This document shows, in pieces, positions 1-10,435 of a stretch of DNA of 64,000 nt (position 1 is the first letter of the stretch; each line of letters begins with the position of its first letter). A program made the translations under genes and the position numbers. The notes beneath the pieces were generated by a model that saw only the letters and a program-made list of their open reading frames with translations, did not search any database and had not been told where the DNA came from. Origin of the DNA: Apium graveolens (lineage: Eukaryota > Streptophyta > Magnoliopsida > Apiales > Apiaceae); NCBI RefSeq assembly GCF_009905375.1, contig NC_133653.1, positions 94,476,609 to 94,540,608 on the forward strand, given 5' to 3'.

Positions 1-298
1 GGAACTACCAATAGGCTAGGTTTTAAACTGTTGATGTACCAGACTTATGTATATTTATGAATTGTAATAATGGAAAAGAAAATGTATATTTATTCAGAAA
101 CCCTTTTAAGGTGTAATGGTTTATAATTGTGGAATAAAATGACTTGTGTTATTTTTGGTATTCATCTATGAGACTATAACTTGTGGTGTGTTTGTGTGTG
201 TATTGTGGGGTCACAGTACGCAGTAATTGGTTGTTTATTAAGATTGAGTGTTATTAAGGGAAATGGAACTCGTGACAAACCGGATCCCCGACCCTGGA
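1..298 (+). repeat. 3' end fragment of a Ty3/gypsy LTR
   Basis: The stretch matches the organisation of the last ~200 bases of element E's LTR (about 56210-56400). Both have the phrase GAGACTATAAC, a TGTGGTGTG stretch, GTGGGGTCACAG, and CGGATCCCCGACCC close to the end. The final bases seen in E (CTGGGGGTGTTACA) are missing here, so the fragment stops abruptly where copia element A begins. It is on the same strand as A. No coding sequence is visible. It is probably the LTR into which A inserted, but the partner half is not in the window. Confidence 0.7.
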
Positions 299-1184
299 TG
301 ATGACTTATTATCCATCGAGTGAGTAGCTTATGTAACAATAAGTCTGTAGCACATTTCTGCATTCACCATTGTATAGATTCTGTAAGTAGTATTCAAGTC
401 ATGTTGACTTAACTAGATATGCAGAATAAGATGATTAATTGTACATAGATGATGTCTTGTAATTCTGCATAAATGAAATGAAGTCAAGTGCCAGTTTGCT
501 ACCCGACGGATAACCTACAATGAAGTCGACGGATGATCAAATAGACAACCTGATGGATGATCAATAACTCGACGGATGATCATGAACCCGACGGATAAAG
601 AATTCAAATATCTGTTGACAGTGACAACACAGTCACATGCGTCGAGTGGATGCAAATAGAATGTGGTAACCTATTCAACTGGGTTTTCGAGAACAAAGAA
701 GCAGTGCCATTTCCATGCTATTATGAAGATATTCAAAGATGCTGGAATAGAGTAATGAAGTAGCATTGTAATAGACTAGATAGTTTTTGTTTTATTATCT
801 TGTCTTATTACTTTGTAATCTTGGTGATATATAAACCAAGTAGTAGCAACAAGCAGAGAAACATTTGTAAGCAGGATTCTTAGCATTTCTCTGTAGTCTT
901 AGAAGTTTAATTGTTGTAAGCAGTTGTGAGCATTTCTGCACACAGGGTTCTCTCGATATATAATATATATCTCTGGTGGAATCATTTAAATCCACCAGAA
1001 AGTTTTTAAAGACTCTTGTTTTTAATTACTTGTGTATTGATTCACTAAAGTTTTTATTCCGCATTGTGCTAATCAATACACTTATATTTATAATTGAGTT
1101 AGAACATTTTATTTCAAGAAAAATTTTAAAGAATTCCATTCAACCCCCCTTCTGTAATTCTTGTCATATTGTTAAGGGACTAAC
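299..1184 (+). repeat. Element A 5' LTR
   Basis: The LTR ends in ACTAACA two bases before the primer-binding site. The start is placed at TG just after the gypsy LTR fragment; this is inferred because the partner LTR is missing. It contains a TATA box at 828-835. Four copies of CGACGGAT (504-511, 527-534, 570-577, 589-596) fall within 93 bases. A T-rich, CCCCCTTCTGT-type 3' end (1143-1155) resembles the ends of the other SIRE-type LTRs here. Confidence 0.7.
828..835 (+). promoter_or_regulatory. TATA box in A 5' LTR
   Basis: TATATAAA lies about 350 bases before the LTR 3' end, at a place comparable to the TATATAAACAC box in element C. It is the likely start region of the genomic transcript. 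Confidence 0.55.
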
Positions 1185-1186
1185 AA

Positions 1187-1198
1187 TTGGTATCAGAG
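1187..1198 (+). promoter_or_regulatory. Primer-binding site of A (initiator Met tRNA)
   Basis: TGGTATCAGAGC starts two bases after the LTR. It is the standard complement of the 3' end of plant initiator methionine tRNA, used to prime minus-strand DNA. Confidence 0.9.
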
Positions 1199-1246
1199 CA
1201 AGCTCTTAACTTACAAAGAGTTTAAAGATCAAAACAATACAGCAAG

Positions 1247-3644
1247 ATGAACAAGAAGGATGTTGGAGTCAAGATCCCTTTTCTGGATAAAGATAATTAC
1301 CATTATTGGAAGGTAAAGATGCATCTTCATTTGCTTTCTCAAAATGAGGCCTATGTTGACTGCATAGAAAGAGGCCCTCATGTTCCAATGAGAGCTACAA
1401 CAGGAAACGAGCCATCAGTCCCCAAGCCAAGGCATGAATGGTCTGATCCTGACATTGAACAACTCAGGAAGGATAAAAAGGCCATGAACATCCTATTTAG
1501 TGGAGTTGATGGAGATATGTTTGACAACATTATCAACTGCAAAACTGCCAAGAATGTTTAGGATACAATACAGATAATCTGTGATGGCACTGAGCAAGTT
1601 AGAGAAAATAAGATGCAGCTCTTGATTCAGCAATATGAGCATTTTCACAATGAAGAAAGTGAGTCTCTCACTGACATTTTTAGTAGGTTTCAGAAACTAC
1701 TAAATTCTCTAAAGTTGCATGGAAGGGTCTATCAGACAAAAGACTCCAATCTAAAATTCCTTAGATCTCTTCCAAAGGAATGGAAACCAATGGCAGTCTC
1801 ATTAAGAAACTCACAAGATTATAAGGAGTTTACTTTGGAGAGACTGTATGGCATTCTGAAAACCTATGAGCTTGAAATAGAGCAGGATGAAAGGATGGAG
1901 AGAGGAAAGAAGAAAGGAGGATCCATTGCACTAGTTGCTGAGTTGGAAAAGGAGAAGGAAGTGAAGATGGAAGCTGTTGAATCAACTTCAAAGGTCTGTG
2001 AGAACAAGGGCAAGGGGCTTGCAGTAGAAAGTGAAGATTCTTTGAGCCAAGATGATATGGAAGACATTGATGAACACCTAGCATTTCTTTCCAGGAGATT
2101 TTCCAAGCTCAAGTTTAAGAAGAACTTTGGAGTAGCCAAGCCAAATAGAAACATGGTGGATAAATCAAAATTCAAATATTTCAAATGTGCTTGGCAGGGC
2201 ATTTTGCCAGTGAGTGTAGGAAGTCAGATTCCAGTAAGAAAAGGTTTGAGCCAGTGGATTATAAGCAAAAATACTTTGAGCTGCTCAAACAAAAAGAAAG
2301 GGCTTTCATAACACAAGAAAATGACTGGGCAGCAGATGGTCTGGATGAAGATGAGGATGTCAGCTATGTCAATCTAGCCCTAATGGCCAAGTCTGATGAA
2401 ACAGAAAGATGTTCTTCAAGTAATCAAGTAATTACTACAAACCTTGCACATTTATCTAAAGCTGAGTATAATGATGCCATAAATGACATGTCTACAGAGT
2501 TATATCATTTGTGTGTTACACTTAAGTCTCTTACTAAAGAAAATGCTAAAATCAAAGAAAACAATTTGTTTTTAAGTGAGAGGAATAATGTGCTTGAGTC
2601 TCAGTTTATTGATTTTGAGAAGTTAAGAATTGAGTGTAAGATTGCCAAGGAGGAATTAAATGAGTCTTTGAAGAAGGAAGAAATTTTGAAGAAGCAGCTC
2701 GAGTGTGAACAAGAGGTGATTAAGGCATGGAAAACATCCAGGGATGTCCATGCTCAAATCACCTAAGTTCAAGGAATTGTGTCTTTCTGTGATGCAGCCT
2801 GGAAAAAGAACAAAGAAAAACAAGAACCAAATTTGGTAGATGGAGTGCTTACAGATGTAGACTCGACGGATGATGAGGATCATCCATCGGATAACAAAAA
2901 GTGTTATCCGTCGAATAATGAAAATCCTCATCCGTCAGCTGTAAGCAAGCCTATCAGTTTAGCCAAACTTGTTAAGCTGAATGAGAAGTATGTGTCTGTT
3001 TCCAAGAACTTTGTTTCAGGAGAATCAAGTAAGGTTAAGAAAGGGAAAAAGGCTAATGTTGGTCACATGACTATCAAACAGTTAAGTGACAGACTTGAAA
3101 AGATTGAGGTAAAAACAAAGACTAAAAAGAAAAACAATAGGAATGGTAAAGTAGGGATTAACAAACACAATTACTACACACCTGATAAATATGCTCCTAG
3201 AAAAATCTGTGTCAAGTGTGGTAGTGTAAATCATTTGTCTGTTAACTGCAAATCTGCCATGCCTACTTCCATGTCTGTGCAACCTCAATTTCCTAACATA
3301 ATGCCATGCCTCCCATGCCTGTTAATGCTTTGTCTACACAGAACATGAATGCACAGTTTGCTAATATGCCATTTACACCTAATCCTTATTATGCTGCATA
3401 TAGTATGCCACAAATGCCATTTAGCATGCCTTACTGGAATAACATGTTTACACATAGCATGCCATTTCCTGTTAGTCATAATATGCATGATAATTCTGTT
3501 GCAATGAATGGTTTCAAAGGCCCAACTCAAATGACTAAGGATGAATCTGAAATTCCTAAGTCAAATGAGATAAAGCCTAAGAAACAGAAAAAGAAAGCTA
3601 ACAAGGCAGGACCCAAGGAAACTTGGGTACCAAAATCAACTTGA
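1247..3644 (+). pseudogene. gag: Element A gag (capsid/nucleocapsid), broken
   Basis: The start is ATG 1247, 49 bases after the PBS. The capsid region begins with a PFLDKDNYHYWKVKM motif typical of copia gag and continues to about 2090. A zinc knuckle follows (about 2180-2225, with GHFASEC), but a one-base loss inside it shifts the frame. A coiled-coil segment lies at about 2460-2700 and a second zinc knuckle CVKCGSVNHLSVNC at about 3210-3250. The tail is Met/Pro/Asn-rich and ends in WVPKST. Lesions are a TAG at 1559-1561 (at a likely Trp codon), the knuckle frameshift near 2187, a TAA at 2764-2766 (probably from CAA) and another frameshift near 3300. Pol follows in a different frame after a short gap. 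The protein would coat the virus-like particle and bind genomic RNA. Confidence 0.88.
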
Positions 3645-3664
3645 TTTGATTTTGATGTGTGCAG
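3627..3664 (+). other. GT...AG gap between gag and pol (A)
   Basis: The last gag codons read TGG then GTA. The gag stop (TGA) is at 3642-3644. A T-rich tract then ends in GTGTGCAG, followed by GGAAA where pol homology starts. Removing the 38 bases from GT to AG would join the gag and pol frames, which differ in phase. Elements B and C have the same arrangement. It may be a tiny intron or the 3' splice site of a larger intron, but 38 bases is shorter than normal plant introns. Confidence 0.4.
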
Positions 3665-4164
3665 GGAAAAAGAAAGAATCTTTGGTACTTGGATAGTGGT
3701 TGTTCAAGACACATGACTGGTGATTCTATCCTGTTCACAGAGTTTTAGGAGAGAGCTGGCCCAAGTATTACTTTTGGAGATGACAGCAAGGGTTATACAG
3801 TGGGATATGGCTTGACTTCAAAGGATAATGTCATCATTGAGGAGGTTGCCTTAGTGGATGGTCTCAAACACAACTTGTTGAGTATCAGCCAGCTTTGTGA
3901 TAAAGGCAACTCAATAACCTTCAATTTAGAAGCCTGTGTTGTGACTAATAAAAGAAGCAACAAAGTGGTTATCACTGGTGTGAGAAAAGGAAATGTGTAC
4001 TTAGCTGATTTCAACTCATCAAATGCAGAATCTGTAACTTGTCTTCTCAGTAAAGCAAGTCAGGATGAAAGTTGGCTATGGCACAAGAAGCTATCCCATT
4101 TAAACTTCACGACCATGAATGAGCTAGTGAAGAAAGAACTGGTTAGAGGCATTCATCTAGTGGA

Positions 4165-4169
4165 GTTTT
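4165..4169. repeat. Target-site duplication of F (left)
   Basis: GTTTT directly precedes the TG of the left LTR and is repeated at 12099-12103. A's pol reading resumes correctly if one copy is used, which confirms both insertion edges. Confidence 0.93.
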
Positions 4170-5787
4170 TGTTGGAATTTTAAACGCAGCGGGGCGTGGA
4201 AAAACACTTTTACACATACAAAATCCAAATAAAAGCATATAAATCGTGAATAAAAATTCGAGGGATCGAATCTAACCTTTTAAAATAATTCGGAGACAAT
4301 GATCAGAGATCCTTAGCAGTTGCTCCTCAAGTGTGAAGCACTCCACCGGTATCCACCAAGAAAACAACTTTTAGGAGGAGGAGGAGGTGGAGAGAATTTG
4401 GTTTTCTAAAACTTTTGGGTTTCTGGGGTTGGAATAAAAATAGGGTCTATAATAGTGTATTTATAGGCAAAATTTTCTGCTGAAATTTTCCCATAAATAT
4501 TATTATTATTATCCCATTTATTATTCTCATTAATAATTAAAACACCTTTTAATCATTAATCCTTTTTCTAAACACTTTAGAAATAATTCTCTCTCTTGAT
4601 TTAATTTCCAAAAATTAAATCCTTAATTAATAATATTAAGAACTTTTCTTAATTAATATAATCAATTAAATCTCATTTAATCAATTATTAAATTTTCCAA
4701 TTAATTATTTATTTCACAAATAAATAATTATTAGCCATTATTAATTAATTCCTCCACCATAAAATCATTCTCTTTTTATGGTGTGACCCTGTAGGTTCAA
4801 TATTAAGCCGGTAGTAGAAATAAATAATAATAAAACTATTTTATCATTATTTATATAAATTCTCTAATTTATTAAATATGATTAATTAATTAATCACATT
4901 TATTCTACATCGTGAGTGATGCTTCTCAACATATCGCGACTATCCGGATAATATGAATTCACTGCTTAGAATACCAAGAACCTGTCAGTGAATAGTTACC
5001 GTACAATAAAATCCTTCTACCCTACAATGTCCCGATTAAATACAAGGCATGGATCTCGTGTCAAGCCTATCTAATTCAATCATTTGCTTACCATTTACTA
5101 TGCGTAGTTCTATGCAAATTAGAAACTCCTTTCTAATTTCATTCACTCTGGCCAGAGATTCCTGAACTAGCATAAGTGGATCAGCCTTGAACATTCGCTT
5201 CCTTTACTGGAAGGGGTAGATCCTTTATTGATCATACACTATCTTCGTGTACAAATTCCTATACCCAGTAGAGCCCTAATAATTGTCCCTGGAGACTAAG
5301 AACTAAACCAAAGCATAGTTCAGTGTACACAAGATGACTATGATGACCTCAAGTCTAAGGATACTTGTACAACTATCACTATGTGAACAACTGCTGACAC
5401 GTGAGTGAACTCCATCAGTTGTTCAGCTGGGCGAGTCATGTTCAGTGAACTTATTCTATAATAAGCACCTACATACTAGCTATAGTGTCACCACACAAAT
5501 GTCTATGAGAACAGACATCCTTCATAATGAAGCAAGCATAGTATGTACCGATCTTTGCGGATTATTAATTACCAGTTAGTAATCCTATGATCAGGAACTA
5601 TTTAAGTTTAGATTTATCATCTTTTTAGGTCTCACTATTATGATCTCATCATAATCCATAAAAAGCTTTACTCTAAACTATGGTATATCTTATTTAAACA
5701 CTTAAATAGATAGAGCCCGTAAACAGATTACATAAAAGTTATTCCTAAATCCTAATACATAATTGGACTTAGGACATATTCCTTTCA
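4170..5787 (-). repeat. Element F 3' LTR (left copy)
   Basis: This 1,618-bp LTR pairs with 10436-12098. The + strand start is TGTTGGAATTTTAAACGCAG and the end is GGACATATTCCTTTCA. It lacks about 45 bases present in the other LTR near its end (after GCCCGTAA, about 5715). A very A+T-rich stretch rich in TTAATTAA occupies about 4490-4900. Confidence 0.95.
4456..4463 (-). promoter_or_regulatory. TATA-like box in F LTR
   Basis: On the minus strand this reads CTATAAATACAC. It is repeated in the other F LTR near 10722-10730. It is the best core-promoter candidate for the F transcript. Confidence 0.45.
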
Positions 5788-5800
5788 ATCTCCCACTTGT
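5788..5800 (-). promoter_or_regulatory. Polypurine tract of F
   Basis: On the minus strand ACAAGTGGGAGAT directly abuts the 3' LTR. This is the usual form of the plus-strand primer in plant copia elements. Confidence 0.85.
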
Positions 5801-7624
5801 ACTAAAGCCAATCACTCTGGTATCTAATACCCATCTCATCTTTATGACGATCAAAGTGACTTTCAAAAAGTAGCTTTATGAGTGGGTCTGCTATGTTGTT
5901 ATGTGTGTCAACTCTATTTCAATACAATATAAGAAATGTTATCGCGCTCCCACTAACCCTTTTGTAGACGCATGGTTCATCTACGTTTTTGATAAAATCA
6001 AACTCTTTGATTGTCTCATCAAAATGAATGTTCCATTTACGAGAAGCTTGCTTTAAACCACATATGGTTCGCAATGGCTTACACACTAGGTTTTCATTTC
6101 TCTTGGAAAGAAAACCATCTGGCTATTTGCCAGATCTCATAGTCGTAGTAAGCAGCATTCGTAAGCAAAATCCGAACTGATTATAATAGGGCTACAGGTA
6201 AAAGGCTTCATCAAAGGCAATCCATTGCCTTTGTTTGAATTCTTTTGCCACAAGCCTGGCCTTATAGGTCTCCACCTGGCCATCTGCTATAATCTATCTT
6301 TTGTATACCGTATACATAGATTCCATTCTGGATTTCATGGCACTATGCCATTTCTCTGAGTCAACACTACTCATATCCTCATTATAGGTCACAGGGTCGT
6401 CATCATCAAATGATTGACAACTCATTGTCATTCTCAATGACAAGGCCATATTACCTCTCAGGTTGGCGAGACACTCTCCCTGATCTATGAATGGGCTGTT
6501 CCACAAAAGGTTGTTCAGTCAGAACAGGTGTTTCCACTCGATCTGTAGTAGTTTGTGCTTCTTGAACTTCATTAAGTTCAATTTTGCTCCCACTGTTTCC
6601 TTCAAGGATAAACTCCTTTTCCAAGAAGGTAGCATGTCTGGAGACAAACACCCGATGATCGGTGCAAAAGTAATACCCTAAAGTCTCTTTAGGATATCCC
6701 ACAATACTACATTTTCGGATCGATATTCCAGCTTATCTGGGTCAACTTACTTGACATAAGCTGGACATCCCCAAATCTTAACGTGTTTAAGACTCGGTTT
6801 CCTTTCTTTCCATATCTCATACAAAGTTTGAGGAACAGATTTTGGAAAGCACCTTATTCAGTAAATATGCTGAGGTTTCCAATGCATAACCCCATAGGAA
6901 TACTGGAAGATTTGCATAGCTCATCATGGACCGAACTATGTCTAACAAAGTTCGATTTCTCCTTTCAGATACCAATCTGGAGGAGTCTACTGGGAGACTA
7001 TACCATTTACTTTGAGATAATCTAGAAACACTCCATTAAAGTATTCACCACCTCGATCTGATCGAAGAGTTATAATACTATGTTTGGTTGTTTCTCCACT
7101 TCATACTTATATTCTTTGAAGCTTTCAAAAGCCTCAGACTTGTGTTTCATCAAACACATATCCGAATCTAGATCTATCATCTATGAAAGTAATGAAGTAT
7201 GAAAATCCACCCATGGCTTGCTTAGACATTGGTCCACATACATCTGTGTGTACCATTCCTAGCAAATTTGCAGTCCTCTCTCTATGTCTACTAAATGGAG
7301 ACTACAGTGCCACAACGAAGTGAGATTTTCATCATCCCTTTTCTTTTATTAGTTTGTTCAATCTGAAGTAAATTATGTCACATATATACAGACCATTATT
7401 TAAAGCACCACGTCCATAAAGAATATTATCTCTAAGAATAGAACATTCATTATTCTCAATAATAAATGAAAATCCATCCAAGTCTAACTTGGGAATAATA
7501 TTCCTCACAATCGAGGGAACAAAATAACAATTATTTCAAACAATAGTCTTGCCCGTAGGCCTATGTAAATGAAATGATTCTACATCTTTAGCAGCAACTC
7601 TTGCTTCATTTCCCATCAGTAGAA
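5801..7624 (-). pseudogene. pol: Element F pol remnants
   Basis: Read on the minus strand, pieces of a copia pol remain in the right order but with many stops, frameshifts and deletions. A protease-like stretch lies near 7400-7620. Integrase pieces lie near 7000-7300, with the MVHTDVCGPMSKQAMGG region and SDRGGEYF. The integrase C-terminal and linker region is at about 6450-6780 (GYPKETLGYYF, then a QPIHRSGRVSRQPE motif). The start of RT is at about 6290-6440. Only scraps of RT follow, and the YVDD box and RNase H core appear to be missing. The copy cannot supply its own reverse transcriptase. Confidence 0.8.
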
Positions 7625-8590
7625 TCACCTCCTCTTCCTCAAGAGTCCTACTTCTCCTTGGTCCCTGCAACAAATTGCAGATTGAGAACCACAGGAGGTA
7701 TCTAATACCCAAGTAGAAATTTGATTTAATGACATATTCACTTCTATCATGAACATACCTGAATCAGAAGCGGTAGTTTCACTACCCTTCTTCTTCAATT
7801 CTGCAAGGTAAACCTTGCAGTTCCTCTTCCAGTGCCCCACCTTGTTACAGTGAAAGTAAACAACTTTGCTCTTGGGGTCTTCAGCTTTTGGTGGAACCGG
7901 CATTTTCTCACCTACTTTCTTCTTCTTGGAAGAGTTCCTCTTCCTTTTCTTAGGATTGGAACCTTCACCAATTAGAAGAACAGAACTCTTCTTAGGGGGA
8001 AAATTCGATTCCGCAGTCTTCAACATGTTGTGGAGTTCAGGCAGGCTGACATCCAACTTATTCATGTGAAAGTTCACAACAAACTGCGAGAACGAACTCG
8101 GAAGCGATTGCAAGACCAAGTCTTGGCTCAACTCCCCATCCATGGAAAAACCAAGTTGTCCAAGACGTTCAATCAAATTGATCATCTTAAGTACATGGTC
8201 ATTCATAGATGATCCCTCAGACATCCTACACCCGAACAGCTCCTTCAATATCTCATATCGAGCTGTCCTCCCCGCCACATTATACAACTCTTGTAGATGC
8301 ATGAGGATAGTGTGAGCATCCATATGCTCATGTTGCTTCTGTAGCTTAATGTTCATGGAAGCTAGCATGATGCATTGAGCAATATTTGCATCATCCATCC
8401 ACTTACGATACACAACGTGTTCATCATTATGTGCATCACTAGCAGGTTCAGTAGGCTTAGGTGAGTCAATCACGTATTCCAGCTTCTCAATCCTGAGAAC
8501 AATTCTCAAGTTTCGAAGCCAGTCAGCATAATTAGGACCAGTCAATTTGTGAGCATCTAGTATGCTCCTGAGTGATAGTGCAGAAGACAT
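7625..8590 (-). pseudogene. gag: Element F gag
   Basis: I chose the ATG at 8590 (MSSALSLRSILDAHKLTGPN) rather than an upstream in-frame Met, because LRSILDAxKLTGPNxxDWxRNL is the usual start of this gag type. The capsid domain runs for about 200 residues. A Lys-rich linker then leads to a zinc knuckle whose first Cys is replaced by Tyr (YFHCNKVGHWKRNC). The frame runs on into a damaged protease start (STWVLDT). The gag is otherwise open, so it is the best-preserved part of F and could still encode a capsid protein. Confidence 0.82.
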
Positions 8591-8778
8591 AACGTACAAA
8601 GTAAATCTGTAAATGATAAACACATAACAACACTTAGCAAATATTCGATTTCATTTTAAAACACTATATGAATCGGGTCTTTATTCATAAGTGGCTCCCA
8701 CTAGTTTATCTAATTTATTCAACCCTCTATGTGAAAAATTAAGCATTCATAATGCTAGTGGGAGTAGGGATCCTACAT

Positions 8779-9119
8779 TCCATTACATAACCCCGGCTGT
8801 GGCACGAAACGCCATGTAATGTTCAATAGGCAGACAACTCTTGTCAATTACATCTTATGTTATTCCCTAATATAATTTTAGCCTCTTGCATAATTGAGTC
8901 ACGGCTGTGGCACGACAAACTTAATATTCTAATTCAAGTCTAACCCAACATTCCGTACAATTGAATCAGTCTCCAACGGCCCACGGCTGTGGCACGTAAC
9001 GACCTTTAGATTCTAATTCAATGTACACATCTCTATGTAATAGACAAGTATTTCTTATTTCAAAATCAAATCCCTCGGTTGTGGCACGAAACGACAATGA
9101 TTCAAAAATAAGAACTACT
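8779..9119 (-). repeat. Four-hairpin array with GGCTGTGGCACG core
   Basis: Copies of the core (GGCTGTGGCACGAAACG with small changes) start at 8795, 8903, 8985 and 9077. Each is enclosed by complementary flanks. These are CATTACAT/ATGTAATG at 8781-8788 and 8814-8821, an imperfect ATTGAGT/ACTTAAT pair around copy 2, GAATC/GATTC at 8963-8967 and 9009-9013 around copy 3, and TTCTTATTT/AAATAAGAA around copy 4 (9052-9060 and 9106-9114). The stems differ in sequence while the core is kept, the pattern expected of a structured RNA with a conserved loop. In F's RNA the core reads as its complement, CGTGCCACAGCC. Confidence 0.65.
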
Positions 9120-9839
9120 TTCTATCATGTTGGAAGGCTATGACCGACACAAGCCCGTTGTATCATTGGCCAATTACTACTTGATATTATTTAATTTTAG
9201 AGGGATTATATTACGTTACAATCATAATCATATTATAAAGAGATTCTTCCTTTTAAATTAAATATTTCAAATCAATAATCAATAATCAGACGATTCCCAG
9301 ATCGGGTGGAGCATTGTCAAGAAGCGTCACTTAATAAAATCTGTTATTGACAGAATCATCCTTTCTCTCATATCGAAAATTCATATTCAATTATGTGTTT
9401 CACAAACACAATAATCTCATGATTGTATTCATAATATTGTTTTTAAGGTTATGAAACAATTTCACTATACTAGGTTGTCTAACAAACGCCTTATGTTCAT
9501 TCAAGTTCACCTAAATCTATCATCGCATGATAAACTAAGCATATATCACATATATCAACATGAATAAATATCAAGGTAGGCATGTTACATCATCTAAATC
9601 ATTAGTCTAAGCATTATACATCTCTATGTATCACATGAAGCATTTAAAAGCAACTAAAACAGTCAAAAACAGCTTTGAAACACTTCATGGAAATATAAAC
9701 AGTTCAAAACTTTTATATAAACTAAAATTGATCTCTCCATTAGATCCATCTCGGAAAAACGAATCCAACGGTATATTACACGCCCAAAACGGAGTTACGA
9801 AACTCTCAGAAAATCAAATTTAATATGGACAGTCGGGCT

Positions 9840-9976
9840 GTAACGCATTACAGGAACGCGTTACAAGCCCTGTAACGCATTCCGGTGATGCGTTACAGCC
9901 TTTTAAGCCATTTAAAAGGTGTAACGCATTCCCTGAATGCGTTACAGGTGTGTAACGCATTCCCGAAATGCGTTAC
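9840..9976. repeat. Four 25-bp palindromes (GTAACGCAT...ATGCGTTAC)
   Basis: Units are at 9840-9864, 9872-9896, 9921-9945 and 9952-9976, each exactly 25 bases. All begin GTAACGC and end GCGTTAC. The third is perfect with 11-base arms and a 3-base centre; the second and fourth have 9-10 base arms; the first has 7. A separate perfect inverted repeat, CCTTTTAA/TTAAAAGG (9899-9906 and 9912-9919), sits between units 2 and 3. Confidence 0.85.
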
Positions 9977-10422
9977 ACCCCTATATATATATTTTTTTTT
10001 ATTTTCTCAGCCGCCGCCTGGTTTCTTGGAATCCACGCCGCCTGACATCTGACCTTCTCTTGCTTTGCTGACAGCCGTATAACAGCAGACAACAACACAG
10101 TAGATGCAGATAACTTACAGATGATACAAAACATATATATATACTATATATACATATATTTATACTTATTTAATTACGAATTTTAATTGCAACAACTTCA
10201 AAAATTCATAATAAAAATCTATACATCCTAAAATTATGAAAAAAATACCCAGACGATCTACAACACTTGTAGAACCCAGATCAACATTCAAAAATATTCT
10301 GAGAAACGATTTCTCATCAGACAAAATTAATCCATAATATAACTTGTAAAAATCATAATTAATTCATACAAGCACATAAAATTCTGAAATTTTTACCACA
10401 GATCTATATGCATACAACCTAT

Positions 10423-10434
10423 GCTCTGATGCCA
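10423..10434 (-). promoter_or_regulatory. Primer-binding site of F
   Basis: On the minus strand this reads TGGCATCAGAGC, one base inside the 5' LTR. It is the Met-tRNA complement with one difference from TGGTATCAGAGC. It fixes F's orientation. Confidence 0.9.
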
Positions 10435-10435
10435 T

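Larger units (their letters stand above)
8591..10422 (-). other. Long non-coding leader of element F
   Basis: About 1.8 kb separates F's PBS from its gag start. I see no convincing coding region. The leader contains two arrays, annotated separately: four hairpins with a GGCTGTGGCACG core (8779-9119) and four 25-bp palindromes (9840-9976). The rest is A+T-rich. Confidence 0.7.

Noticed and set aside
8779..9119. Possible CRISPR-like or tRNA-like cluster in F's leader
   Set aside because: Spacing is irregular (77-108 bases) with no tRNA cloverleaf. A structured leader explains it better.
9626..9823. 65-codon ORF in F's leader on the plus strand
   Set aside because: It is antisense to the element with no domain and no conserved start context.
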